NCBI GenBank assembly: GCA_002374095.1 | Contig: DFKY01000001.1 | Span: 1 to 64,000 of the forward strand | Length of the DNA stretch: 64,000 nt | Source of the DNA: Lachnospiraceae bacterium UBA3633 | GTDB taxonomy: Bacteria; Bacillota; Clostridia; Lachnospirales; Lachnospiraceae | Direction of reading: 5' to 3' | Shown: in pieces, positions 42,970 to 51,636 of the stretch | How positions within the stretch are numbered: the stretch's first letter is position 1 | Layout: each line of letters begins with the position of its first letter | Notes under the pieces: model-generated | Database searches by the model: none | The model's input: only the letters and a program-made list of their open reading frames with translations | Told to the model about the DNA's origin: nothing | Position numbers and translations under genes: made by a program

Positions 42970-44037
42970 ATGAAAAAAGTATTATCTATGTTATGCGTGA
43001 CAGCCTTATTGATTTCTTTAGTAGGATGCAATCAAGGTAATAGCGCAACAAGTAATCAGGCAGAAGTTCTTAATGAAAGTGATATTGCACAAACAGAATG
43101 GAAACCTGAAAGAACAGTCACATTTTATCTTTATAGTGGCACAGGGGGAGATACTGATACGGCTATGCGAGCACTTGCTGCTGATTGGACTGAAAAGTAT
43201 GGTGTACAATTCAATGTTGTAAATATGACTGGTGGAGCAGGTGGCATAGCGGCTAATTTTGTTTATGGACAACCAAGTGATGGCTATACATTATTTGGCA
43301 TGGCTGATGGCTTAAGCACAATAAATGTACTTGGAGCATTTGATTATCCAACTAGTATATGGGATATTATGCTTTTGTTTGGTGGAGTTGGATGCATAGG
43401 AGTTCCTAAAGATTCGCCATATAATTCGCTTGAAGAGATTGTTAATGATGCAAAAAATGGAAAGAACATAAAACTTTCAGTATGTTCACCTGGAACAATT
43501 TGGCATGTAGATGCATTGCAATTTGATGATGCTTTAGGCACTAATTTCAATATATTAACTTATGATGGCTCAAGTCAAGCAATTGTAGGTATGCTTTCAG
43601 GCGAAGCAGATATTGTATGCAGTTCACTTGGAGAACAATCAGAGTATATTAAGAGTGGAGATATAAAACCACTTGCTGTCTTAACTGATGGAAGTAGGAC
43701 AATAGATGGATATGAAGGCAATATTCCTGGTATAACAAATCTATATCCGGATGAATTTAAGAATGTTACATTTGCCAGACAATGGAATGGCGTGGGAATT
43801 AAAAATGATGCCGATGATTCAATTAAAGAATTTTATAGAAATGCATTTCAAGAAACAGTAAATTCTGGAAGGCTTGATTATGTAAAAGAAGCAAGAAACA
43901 CAGAATATATTGGGCTTATTGGTGATGAAGCACAAAAGTTTGTAGATAATTGTAATTCAGCTTGTTCGTGGACAATATATGATTTAGGCATTGCAACTAT
44001 TTCGCCTGAGAAATTTGGTATAAAAAGATTACAATAA
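42970..44037 (+). CDS. tctC: Tripartite tricarboxylate transporter substrate-binding lipoprotein (TctC/Bug)
   Basis: A 355-aa extracytoplasmic receptor. A lipoprotein signal ends in LLISLVGC with Cys20 as the lipidated residue, then a Ser/Asn-rich linker and the Bug fold: VNMTGGAGGIAANFVYGQPSDGYT, LSVCSPGTIWHVDA and YDGSSQAIVGMLSGEAD are typical. Bug proteins capture carboxylates through two beta-strand loops. GGGGG precedes the ATG. The two membrane subunits follow directly, giving a complete system. Substrate unknown. Confidence 0.92.
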   Translation: MKKVLSMLCVTALLISLVGCNQGNSATSNQAEVLNESDIAQTEWKPERTVTFYLYSGTGGDTDTAMRALAADWTEKYGVQFNVVNMTGGAGGIAANFVYGQPSDGYTLFGMADGLSTINVLGAFDYPTSIWDIMLLFGGVGCIGVPKDSPYNSLEEIVNDAKNGKNIKLSVCSPGTIWHVDALQFDDALGTNFNILTYDGSSQAIVGMLSGEADIVCSSLGEQSEYIKSGDIKPLAVLTDGSRTIDGYEGNIPGITNLYPDEFKNVTFARQWNGVGIKNDADDSIKEFYRNAFQETVNSGRLDYVKEARNTEYIGLIGDEAQKFVDNCNSACSWTIYDLGIATISPEKFGIKRLQ

Positions 44038-44040
44038 GTT

Positions 44041-44580
44041 ATGAATGAAACAGACAGATTAAAAGTTAGTTTTTTAGATTTTGTATCAGGAATTGTTTTA
44101 TTTATTCTTGGCATTTTAGTTTTCATTTATGGAATTTATATTTTAAAAACTGCTAGATTTGGTAGTGGAGTTGAGTGGTATGCTTCACCGGCTCTTTTAC
44201 CTATGTTTATAGGAATAGTTATTGGGATACTATCTGTATTGCTGATATTAAAGAAAAAGAAATATGCTCTAGAATTTTTAAGAAGCAGAGAAAATAATAA
44301 TGTATGTAATGATAGAATTTCTTTAAAAGAACTTATTATTAATTATAAAAGTAACACGTACTTAAGATTGATTTTTACATTGTTATTGTTGATCATTTAT
44401 GTATTTATATTAATTGGCAGAATTCCATTTTTAATGGCAACGTTTATTTATTTAGTATCTAACATGATTCTATTTAGAGAAGATAATTTTGCTATTTGGA
44501 AAATAGTATTAATTTCTTTAATTACTTCAGCTGCAATTTATTTTGGTTTTGGCATATTAGCCAAGATACCATTGCCTTAA
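44041..44580 (+). CDS. tctB: Tripartite tricarboxylate transporter small membrane subunit (TctB)
   Basis: A 179-aa protein with four transmembrane helices in the TctB layout: one near residues 15-35, GVEWYASPALLPMFIGIVIG near 50, and two near the C terminus. TctB is needed for transport together with TctA, but its role is not known in detail. It starts 3 bp after the tctC stop and 4 bp before tctA. In its first 37 codons, five of six leucines are TTA. Confidence 0.88.
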   Translation: MNETDRLKVSFLDFVSGIVLFILGILVFIYGIYILKTARFGSGVEWYASPALLPMFIGIVIGILSVLLILKKKKYALEFLRSRENNNVCNDRISLKELIINYKSNTYLRLIFTLLLLIIYVFILIGRIPFLMATFIYLVSNMILFREDNFAIWKIVLISLITSAAIYFGFGILAKIPLP

Positions 44581-44584
44581 TGTT

Positions 44585-46093
44585 ATGAATCAGGTAATTA
44601 TTTTATTTCAAAATATAATATCTTTGTTTACAATTAACAATGTATTAATGTTTATTTTGTGTACATTTGCAGGTATTATTGTTGGTTGCTTGCCAGGTTT
44701 AAGTGCATCTATTGGGATAGCATTACTTACTAGTTTGACATATGGTGTAGACACTAATACAGCGATGGTTATGCTTATGAGTATATATATTGGTGCTATA
44801 TATGGAGGTTCTATATCAGCGGTGTTAATAGGAATACCTGGTACAGGTTCTAATTCTGCAACAATACTTGATGGTTATCCATTGGCAAAAAAAGGTGAAG
44901 GGTGGAAAGCTTTATCTGTAGCAACTATTTCTTCATTTTTTGGAACAATTTTTGGTACAGTTTTTTTAGCTTTATTTACACCATTGTTACTAAAAGTTTC
45001 TTTAAATTTTACATCTGCTGAGTATGCATTATTAGCAATTTTTGGTCTAACAATATGTGGCTCCTTAACATCTGCTGGAGAACCGATTAAAGGTTGGATA
45101 TCTGGATTTTTAGGGCTTTTAATTTCGACAATTGGTTTTGACTCTATATATTCATATCCAAGATTTACATTTGGAAATATAGGATTGTTGAATGGCATTA
45201 ATTTGGTACCAGCAATGATTGGACTCTTTGGTATTCCAGCTGTATTTGTTACACTTTCTAAAACAAGTGTTAAAACAAAAACTTCAAAAGTAGGTAATTC
45301 AAATTCTGAAAGTATTCTTTCTATGTTGAAGAAACACTGGAAACTTATTTTAAAATCAGGATTTATAGGTACATTTATTGGAACAATACCTGGTGTAGGT
45401 GAAGACGTGGCAGCGTGGATGTCATATGATGTAGCAAAAAGGACTAGCTCAAAATCTGATGAATTTGGCACGGGCTCATATGAGGGGCTCATCGCATGCG
45501 AAACAGCTAATAATGCTTGCATTGGCGGAGCAATGATACCACTTTTAAGTTTAGGAGTCCCAGGATCTGGGCCATGTGCAGTTTTGTTAGGAGCTTTAAC
45601 CTTGCATGGAATAAAAACAGGCCCAATGCTTGCAAAAACTAATTCAGAGTTTATATTACAAATGGCTGCAATTATAATAGTAGCATCATTATTTATGCGA
45701 TTTGGAGGATTAGTAATTAGCAGAATTGCACCTTACATTTTATCAATTCCAAATTTCATTTTGATGCCTATAATTGTTTCATTGTGTGTTGTAGGAAGTT
45801 ATGCTATTTATGTGACTAAAATGGATATTTATGTTATGTTTTTTATTGGTATATTTGGATATGTTTTAGATAGGCTAAAATACCCTGCAGCACCATGTGT
45901 TCTTGGGATAATTCTTGGTACACTGCTAGATAGCAATTTACGAAGAAACCTTATGGCAAGTAAAGGTAGTTTAATAAATTTTGTTTCAAGACCAATAGCA
46001 TTAATTGTTTTAATATTAATTATTTTATCATTATTTTCACAAACCCCAATGTACAAATCATTAATGAAGAAAATTTTTAAAAAAGTAAATTGA
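44585..46093 (+). CDS. tctA: Tripartite tricarboxylate transporter large membrane subunit (TctA)
   Basis: The 502-aa ion-driven permease subunit with about 12 helices. GCLPGLSASIGIALLTSLTYG near residue 34, GGSISAVLIGIPGTGSNSAT near 75 and FIGTIPGVGEDVAAWMSYD near 262 are signature TctA motifs, and LGVPGSGPCAVLLGAL matches the second repeat. It closes the ATP-grasp-tctCBA unit. No clear terminator lies in the 62 bases between it and the convergent toxin gene. Confidence 0.94.
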   Translation: MNQVIILFQNIISLFTINNVLMFILCTFAGIIVGCLPGLSASIGIALLTSLTYGVDTNTAMVMLMSIYIGAIYGGSISAVLIGIPGTGSNSATILDGYPLAKKGEGWKALSVATISSFFGTIFGTVFLALFTPLLLKVSLNFTSAEYALLAIFGLTICGSLTSAGEPIKGWISGFLGLLISTIGFDSIYSYPRFTFGNIGLLNGINLVPAMIGLFGIPAVFVTLSKTSVKTKTSKVGNSNSESILSMLKKHWKLILKSGFIGTFIGTIPGVGEDVAAWMSYDVAKRTSSKSDEFGTGSYEGLIACETANNACIGGAMIPLLSLGVPGSGPCAVLLGALTLHGIKTGPMLAKTNSEFILQMAAIIIVASLFMRFGGLVISRIAPYILSIPNFILMPIIVSLCVVGSYAIYVTKMDIYVMFFIGIFGYVLDRLKYPAAPCVLGIILGTLLDSNLRRNLMASKGSLINFVSRPIALIVLILIILSLFSQTPMYKSLMKKIFKKVN

Positions 46094-46155
46094 TAACGAC
46101 AAACTTAGGACAGGGATAAAAGATTATGAGAATACCTCTTCATTAGTATAATTAT

Positions 46156-46560
46156 TTACACGATTTTAACATTCTCAACATCATAGTCGAGCAGAAGAGT
46201 ATCCCTTGTGCAAAGTGTCAGATTTTCACACACACTCTGTGAGACGAGAAGCTTGTCAAATGGGTCTTTATGAGATATATTATTTTTTAGTTTTAGATTT
46301 CTGATGTTTAGTATGTGACTAGCTTTTATAGGAAGGATCTTAAATTCAGCTTCTTCACATAGTTTTATAAATTCCTTTTCGTCTAAAGGCATTCTTTTGT
46401 AGCCATGTTTTATATTTTTAATAGCCACTTCCCATATACTAATAATACTTACATATATATTGTTATTTAAATCTTCCATTATGCTTGTGAGATCATTATT
46501 TAGTTTTTCTTGATTTATAAGTGACCATATAGCAATATGTGTGTCAATTAAAATATTCAT
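46156..46560 (-). CDS. PIN-domain toxin (VapC-like)
   Basis: A 134-aa PIN ribonuclease-type toxin. The acidic active site is visible: ILIDTHIAIW near the N terminus, SIWEVAIK near residue 41, and DPFDKLLVSQSV with CTRDTLLLDY near the C terminus. The ATG at 46560 is chosen because it starts the fold and overlaps the antitoxin end by 17 bp; the frame runs open further upstream into the antitoxin gene. Such toxins usually cleave tRNA or rRNA, which is known for the family but not shown here. Confidence 0.9.
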   Translation of the reverse strand: MNILIDTHIAIWSLINQEKLNNDLTSIMEDLNNNIYVSIISIWEVAIKNIKHGYKRMPLDEKEFIKLCEEAEFKILPIKASHILNIRNLKLKNNISHKDPFDKLLVSQSVCENLTLCTRDTLLLDYDVENVKIV

Positions 46561-46879
46561 CGCTGCCCTCATCTTCAAATAATTCTGATATATCATCATT
46601 AAAAAGTACTTCATCTGATATATTATACTTTCCTTCAGCAATAAAAAGCTTTCTTTTTCTCTTATAATTATTTGTGGCAAAAGGAAGTGCTTTAAGATTG
46701 ATGACTTTTTCTACAAATGCATTGATAGCAGTAGATACAGTCATGCCCATGCTTTCACATATTTCTTCAAATTCTCGTTTTTTAATATCACTTACTCGCA
46801 CAGTTATACTTGCATTTAGTGTTTTTTTATTTTTGCTTTTTTCGAGTGTTTTATACAATCCATTTGTACTAATACTCAT
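46544..46879 (-). CDS. RelB/DinJ-family antitoxin
   Basis: A 111-aa protein with a ribbon-helix-helix N-terminal part: NASITVRVSDIKKREFEEICESMGMTVSTAINAFVEKV is the RelB/DinJ signature (spread over about residues 22-60), followed by LKALPF. The C-terminal acidic tail (ISELFEDEGSDEYFN) should bind the toxin. GGAGG precedes the ATG. It is first in the operon and likely represses its own promoter. RelB/DinJ usually pairs with RelE-fold toxins, so pairing with a PIN toxin is less usual. Confidence 0.9.
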   Translation of the reverse strand: MSISTNGLYKTLEKSKNKKTLNASITVRVSDIKKREFEEICESMGMTVSTAINAFVEKVINLKALPFATNNYKRKRKLFIAEGKYNISDEVLFNDDISELFEDEGSDEYFN

Positions 46880-46901
46880 TGTATACCTCCGCCAAATTTT
46901 G

Positions 46902-46928
46902 TCTTACTCGTCTTACATGCCTTACATA
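46902..46928 (-). repeat. Three tandem 9-base repeats between promoter and antitoxin start
   Basis: On the + strand, TCTTACTCG, TCTTACATG and CCTTACATA follow one another with a strict 9-base period (46902-46928). On the coding strand each contains GTAAG. They lie just downstream of the -10 box and may be the antitoxin operator. Confidence 0.6.
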
Positions 46929-46931
46929 AAT

Positions 46932-46960
46932 ATATTACTAAATGCAAATATATTTGTCAA
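46932..46960 (-). promoter_or_regulatory. Promoter of the antitoxin-toxin operon
   Basis: On the minus strand, a perfect -35 TTGACA (46955-46960) is followed after 17 bases by TAATAT (46932-46937). Confidence 0.75.
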
Positions 46961-47007
46961 TACTTTTAAATTGTGATAAAATTACTTTGTTATATATAGA
47001 AGAAAGT

Positions 47008-48048
47008 ATGGAAAAGTTGTATAGCAATGAAATAGTATTTTTTGGACACCCTGATAAGATATGTGATCAATTGTCAGAGTTACTTTTGAGTGAGTATGTA
47101 AAGAAGGACGAAAATAGTCGTTGCGGTATAGAGTTTATGGGGGGTAAAGGGAAAATCTTTGTGACTGGGGAAGTTACATCAAATGCTGATGTAGATGTAA
47201 AAAAACTTGTAAAAAAATATGTGACAAATATTGATAAAAGCTATGAGAATTATGAGATTGTAGATAATATCGGTAAGCAAAGCCTTGACATAGCCATGGG
47301 TGTAGATACAGGCGGGGCAGGCGACAATGGTATGATGTTTGGATATGCTTCGGATGACACAGAGTTTTTACTTCCTAAAGCTATGATTATACTTCAAAAG
47401 CTTTCAGTTGAGTATAAAAAACTTGTGAAAGATAATGATAGTTTTAAAGCTGATGGAAAAGCTCAGATTACTGGAGTTTATGATGATGATTTCAGACTTA
47501 AAAGAATAAAATCATTTACAATATGTTATCAAAATACGGAGCAAAATAGAAAAGAAACTGATGATATAATAAAAGGAATAGCTCTTGAGATTTGCAAAGG
47601 TTATGATATAAGCGTTGATGAGTTTTATATAAATCCTACAGGTCGTTTTGAAATTGGAGGATTTGTAGGAGACGCTGGTCTTACTGGTAGAAAGATTGTG
47701 GTTGATAGTTATCAGAGTTTTGCAAATGTTGGTGGTGGCAACTACAATGGAAAAGATATGACTAAAGTTGATAGATCTGGAGCATATAAAGCAAGAGAGC
47801 TCGCTAAAAGATTTCTAAAGGAAAAGAATCTTAAGTGGTGTGAAGTGCAATTAAGCTACAGCATTGGTATGGATAGGCCGATGGCAATATATGTAGATAG
47901 CTCTATAGGCAATATTCATGTGGATGACTCGGTATATGTTGAGTGCAAACCTAAAAATATTATAAAAGATCTGAAACTTATTGAGATGATTAAGTCTGAT
48001 AGGTTTCTTGAAAAAGCGACTTATGGACATTTTGGTATAAGCGAATAA
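47008..48048 (+). CDS. metK: Divergent S-adenosylmethionine synthetase (MetK family)
   Basis: 346 aa against about 380-400 for standard MetK. It should make S-adenosylmethionine from methionine and ATP. Retained motifs are FFGHPDKICDQLSELLL, VTGEVTSNADVDV, GAGDNGMMFGYA, IGGFVGDAGLTGRKIVVDSY and YNGKDMTKVDRSGAY. Changes from the usual sequence include loss of the Ser-Glu before GHPDK, Asn for Gln in GDQG, and shortened loops. The ATG at 47008 has GAAGAAAG just upstream; the frame is open further but passes through the promoter region of the antitoxin. It may be a paralogue rather than the only MetK. Confidence 0.85.
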   Translation: MEKLYSNEIVFFGHPDKICDQLSELLLSEYVKKDENSRCGIEFMGGKGKIFVTGEVTSNADVDVKKLVKKYVTNIDKSYENYEIVDNIGKQSLDIAMGVDTGGAGDNGMMFGYASDDTEFLLPKAMIILQKLSVEYKKLVKDNDSFKADGKAQITGVYDDDFRLKRIKSFTICYQNTEQNRKETDDIIKGIALEICKGYDISVDEFYINPTGRFEIGGFVGDAGLTGRKIVVDSYQSFANVGGGNYNGKDMTKVDRSGAYKARELAKRFLKEKNLKWCEVQLSYSIGMDRPMAIYVDSSIGNIHVDDSVYVECKPKNIIKDLKLIEMIKSDRFLEKATYGHFGISE

Positions 48049-48073
48049 AAAAGTGGCTATATGCCACTTTTTT
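48047..48073. terminator. Bidirectional terminator between convergent metK and aldolase genes
   Basis: An 11-bp stem of six A's plus GTGGC (48047-48057) with GCCAC plus six T's (48063-48073) and a 5-base loop TATAT. T's lie downstream on both strands, so it can serve both genes. It begins inside the metK stop codon. Confidence 0.88.
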
Positions 48074-48087
48074 ATTATATATAATAA

Positions 48088-49677
48088 TTATTCGTATATA
48101 CTCTTGGTTATAAACTCTATATCAATAAATTTTCTAAATTTATCTAGTTCAGCTTTGATACTTTCGTTTCTCTTTTTTGCGACTTTAGAAAAATCAAAGT
48201 GAGTAATTGCATCACTATATACATATGGATTTTTCTCGTCGTATCCATCGGCACCAGCAATCATAACTTTTTTAATACCAAGTTGTATAAGAAGCTTTAT
48301 GACCATTAAAGCTGCATTGTCAATGATATCTTTATTTTCAATTGAAAAGCTATAAAAGTTTAGCACATAATCTTTGTGCTTTGCTTCTCGCATATTTGAT
48401 GTAAGTATAACTTTGGCATTGATAGTATCGCCAACTTTATCGTCAAGTTTATTGTACCTTCTCATATTGCTACTAAAGAGATATTCAGTTTTAAGATCGT
48501 CGCTATAGAAATTGAGCGATATGCCTACTACATCATTACTTTCAAGTATGCTTTTTATCTTATCTTTATAGTCATTTATGCTTTTGCCTGGGGCAAGAAG
48601 AAGTATCTTTTTATCTTTGAATGCATTTCTTAATGTGTCTATATCAAGACTATCATCTCTATATACATTCATATAATCAAGATAAAGTTTTTCTGCATTG
48701 TCCTTATTATATTTCTGCACAAATTCTTCCGGCATATTTTCAAGTATCTCGTAGAGAGATTTTTCTGTAAGAGTATTTTTCTCTGCAAGATATATAGCAT
48801 AGTTTGGATGGACATTTAAAGTACCTGATATATATAGTGGAAGTGAATACCCCCAGAAATTATTTTTATATGTATCTACAAGATATTCATCCATGATTTC
48901 AAGTAGTGGTACTATATGATAGTTTTTGTCATAATTAGCATTTAAGTATTCTGTGAAAAGTTCTATATTGAGATTTCCAGCACCTCTACCCATGCCAAAA
49001 ACTGATGCATCAATAAGTATATCTCGATCAAGTTTTAAATTAACAAAGCTCACAGCATTTTGATATGCTTGCTGAAGGTTGTTGTGAGCGTGGTATGAGA
49101 GCATGATGTCTTCATCAAGGTTTTTGTCTGCAATATCTACAAGATGTAAAAAAACATCATTTTTCATAGAACCAAATGTATCAACAATTGTGATAGTGTA
49201 TGGTTTTAATTTATTAGCTCTTTTTATACCATCTATAAACTCTTCATCAGTATAAAAGTTTGTGCTTACAAAATTGATTGCTACAAGATATCCAAGATCT
49301 ATAAGAGTTTTTGCAGCTTTCATACCATCATCAATTTTATCTTTTTTAAATATTACTCTGATGCCATCTAATCCATTTCCGTCACATTTTGGGAATTCTT
49401 CAATAGGGAATGAGAGCGGACTGCTTACATCATACATAGCAAAGTATTTCATATTTTTACTTTTATTGGCTAATAGATTATCAAGGCATATTTTATCTGG
49501 GTATAAAGACCTATTTTTGTCATATGCTACATTTCTTAAGAATCCTACTTCAATACATTCTACATTTGAAAGTGCAATTTTATTTAATATTCCTTTAATT
49601 GCATCATAGCCAAAATTCCAGTCATTTACATATCCGCCATCACGAAGAGTGCAGTCAAGAACGTTGATTTTACCCAT
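48088..49677 (-). CDS. HMGL-like aldolase with a C-terminal DUF115/GT42-like domain
   Basis: Residues 1-300 form an HMG-CoA-lyase-type TIM barrel: VLDCTLRDGGYVNDWNFG at the N terminus with the metal-binding Asp, FVSTNFYTDEEF, DTFGSM, and SYHAHNNLQQAYQNA with the metal-binding His pair. Residues about 365-529 are a second Rossmann-like domain (ILLLAPGKSINDYKDKI, then LGIKKVMIAGADGYDE) that resembles DUF115 or GT42 sialyltransferase-like folds; this part is my own pattern reading. AAGGAGG precedes the ATG, 13 bp behind the ThDP enzyme gene. It probably joins or splits a pyruvate-type unit in sugar metabolism. Confidence 0.75.
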   Translation of the reverse strand: MGKINVLDCTLRDGGYVNDWNFGYDAIKGILNKIALSNVECIEVGFLRNVAYDKNRSLYPDKICLDNLLANKSKNMKYFAMYDVSSPLSFPIEEFPKCDGNGLDGIRVIFKKDKIDDGMKAAKTLIDLGYLVAINFVSTNFYTDEEFIDGIKRANKLKPYTITIVDTFGSMKNDVFLHLVDIADKNLDEDIMLSYHAHNNLQQAYQNAVSFVNLKLDRDILIDASVFGMGRGAGNLNIELFTEYLNANYDKNYHIVPLLEIMDEYLVDTYKNNFWGYSLPLYISGTLNVHPNYAIYLAEKNTLTEKSLYEILENMPEEFVQKYNKDNAEKLYLDYMNVYRDDSLDIDTLRNAFKDKKILLLAPGKSINDYKDKIKSILESNDVVGISLNFYSDDLKTEYLFSSNMRRYNKLDDKVGDTINAKVILTSNMREAKHKDYVLNFYSFSIENKDIIDNAALMVIKLLIQLGIKKVMIAGADGYDEKNPYVYSDAITHFDFSKVAKKRNESIKAELDKFRKFIDIEFITKSIYE

Positions 49678-49690
49678 ATTGACCTCCTTA

Positions 49691-51532
49691 CTATTTTGAT
49701 ATTTTCATTATTTCGTTTAATTCTTTTTGTGGCAAAAATGGTTCCATATCATAAAGCGGTGGGCTTACAATACTGCCATCAGGTAGCTTTTTGCCACTTG
49801 ATTTTGGCTCCCATACTTGTTCTGTATCGGTAAATATTTCTATAAACATTGGACCATCTTTTTTAAGCACTTCGTCAACTACTTTTTTCATCTCATCATT
49901 AGTATGAGCACTCGTATATGGTATGCAAAATGCATCTGCAATCTTTTTAAATTCTGGAAAAGCAAGATCACCTGATTCAGGGCCTATACCGACTTTAGTA
50001 TTATTATTAAATATGTTATTTTGAGTAATTCTTATAGAGTGATAACCATTGTTGTTGATTAAAAATATTTTAATTGGAAGCTTATTACTTATTACAGTTT
50101 CAAGTTCTTGAAGATTCATCATGATACTGCCATCACCCTCAAGACATATAGTGTCTTTTTTGCCGTTTGAGATGCAAGCACCAATGCTCGCTGGAAGGCC
50201 ATATCCCATAGATGCGATAGCAGAGTTGTTGTGAAATCTTGTACCTTTTTTTATGAAAAATGCTTGACTGCCTACTACACAGCATGCACCATTTGATACT
50301 GCAGTAACAGAGTTTTCTGGAAGAGCCTTACTTAAGTAATCTATAAATGCATAGACATTGACATAATCTTTACTACTATTATACTTTGAATCGTCAACGA
50401 CCTTATATTTTTCTTTCCATTGATTACATATAGAAAGCCAATTTTTGTTTAACGCTTCAATATTTTTATTTGACAATTGTGATGCAAGTTTTTTTATGAA
50501 TTCTTTTGCGTCAGCGTGGATTTTAAGGTCGACATGAATAGTATGTTTTTTAAATTCTTCCTTGTCAATATCAACCATTATAACTTTTGCATTTTTTGCC
50601 CATTCTTTATAATTGTATCCAACTTGTCTAATGCTAATTCTTGTACCAATGGCAAGTATTAGATCGGAATTTTCAATTGCGAAGTTGCCTGGTCTATCTC
50701 CCATATTACCGCCACGCCCTATATAGCAATTATTCTTTGTATCTATCAGATCAATAGCATTCCAATAAGTAACTACAGGAATCTTTAAGCTATCAACAAG
50801 TTGCAAAAATTCTTTATGAGCGCCTGATAGTCTTATGCCATAACCTGCATAGATTACTGGACGCTTTGCATCTTTTAGTAAATCAATAACTTGATTGATA
50901 GTTTCGTCTGTCACGCTTTTTGGTTCTTCTTTTTCTATATCTTTATTGTGATCAGCTGATCCAATGTATGATGTAAGATTGTCAGTATCAATAATTGCTG
51001 CTTGGAAATTTACTGGTATATCTATCCATACAGGACCTTTTCGACCATTCATCATAAGGTAGTATGCTTTTTCAAGATGATAAAGAATAGTGTTAGGATC
51101 ATCGATTGTATGAGAATACTTTGTCATAGTCTTAACTGTATCAACTATATTAAATTCTTGGTCGCCAAAACTTCTAAGATTTGCATTATCGTACTTTCTT
51201 GCATACAATAAACTTGTGTCATATCTGACCTGTCCACTTATTATGAACATAGGAAGTGAGTCAAGGTATGCACATGCGACGCCAGTAAGTGCATTGATAC
51301 CTCCTGGACCTGTAGTGACATTGACGAAAGAAGGTCTAATATTTAATCTTGCATATGATTCTGCTGCCATGCTTGCGGCCTGTTCGTGGTGGCAATATGT
51401 GACATGAAGTCTTTTATGGTGACCAAGAGAGTCGTTTAAGTGCATAGCTCCGCCACCAACAACTGTAAAGCCATCATTTATATTATTTTTTACAAGAAAA
51501 TCAGCTACAAAATCTGATAGTTTAATCTTCAT
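49691..51532 (-). CDS. ThDP-dependent acetolactate-synthase-like enzyme
   Basis: 613 aa with the three domains of the family. The N-terminal PYR domain has FTVVGGGAMHLNDSL and CHHEQAASMAAESYAR with the catalytic Glu near 50; the middle domain has IYAGYGIRLSGA; the C-terminal PP domain has GDGSIMMNLQELETVISN, the GDGS...N ThDP-Mg motif. VTTGPGGINALTGV is typical. The ATG at 51532 has AGGAGTG upstream. It shares an operon with the aldolase fusion. Real acetolactate synthase is unlikely because no ilv genes are near; a sugar-linked carboligase or decarboxylase fits better. Confidence 0.85.
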   Translation of the reverse strand: MKIKLSDFVADFLVKNNINDGFTVVGGGAMHLNDSLGHHKRLHVTYCHHEQAASMAAESYARLNIRPSFVNVTTGPGGINALTGVACAYLDSLPMFIISGQVRYDTSLLYARKYDNANLRSFGDQEFNIVDTVKTMTKYSHTIDDPNTILYHLEKAYYLMMNGRKGPVWIDIPVNFQAAIIDTDNLTSYIGSADHNKDIEKEEPKSVTDETINQVIDLLKDAKRPVIYAGYGIRLSGAHKEFLQLVDSLKIPVVTYWNAIDLIDTKNNCYIGRGGNMGDRPGNFAIENSDLILAIGTRISIRQVGYNYKEWAKNAKVIMVDIDKEEFKKHTIHVDLKIHADAKEFIKKLASQLSNKNIEALNKNWLSICNQWKEKYKVVDDSKYNSSKDYVNVYAFIDYLSKALPENSVTAVSNGACCVVGSQAFFIKKGTRFHNNSAIASMGYGLPASIGACISNGKKDTICLEGDGSIMMNLQELETVISNKLPIKIFLINNNGYHSIRITQNNIFNNNTKVGIGPESGDLAFPEFKKIADAFCIPYTSAHTNDEMKKVVDEVLKKDGPMFIEIFTDTEQVWEPKSSGKKLPDGSIVSPPLYDMEPFLPQKELNEIMKISK

Positions 51533-51554
51533 AAAATCACTCCTAATTATTCTA

Positions 51555-51563
51555 ATTATACCA
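51555..51563 (-). promoter_or_regulatory. Extended -10 promoter of the ThDP-aldolase operon
   Basis: On the minus strand, TGGTATAAT gives TATAAT (51555-51560) preceded by TG (51562-51563), an extended -10 without a strong -35. It lies 22 bases before the ATG and diverges from the rplJ promoter. Confidence 0.65.
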
Positions 51564-51602
51564 TAATTATAAGTTTTATTAAACACGAAAAAATATTAAT
51601 AT

Positions 51603-51631
51603 TTGACAAAAACTAAAATTTATGGTATATT
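51603..51631 (+). promoter_or_regulatory. Strong sigma-70-type promoter of rplJ-rplL
   Basis: TTGACA (51603-51608), 17-base spacer, TATATT (51626-51631). The transcript begins near 51638, at the start of the L10 leader. Confidence 0.88.
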
Positions 51632-51636
51632 GTATA

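Noticed and set aside
44875..45522. Long open frame on the minus strand opposite tctA
   Set aside because: It is the antisense of strongly conserved TctA motifs, has no recognisable domain and no ribosome site.
46674..46976. Plus-strand open frame opposite the antitoxin
   Set aside because: It is the reverse of the RelB-like gene and its promoter, with no ribosome site or domain.
46961..47007. SAM riboswitch upstream of metK
   Set aside because: The gap is too short and lacks the conserved SAM-box helices.
49691..51532. Housekeeping acetolactate synthase (IlvB)
   Set aside because: No ilvN, ilvC or leu genes are adjacent and its partner is an aldolase fusion; the fold alone does not fix this function.
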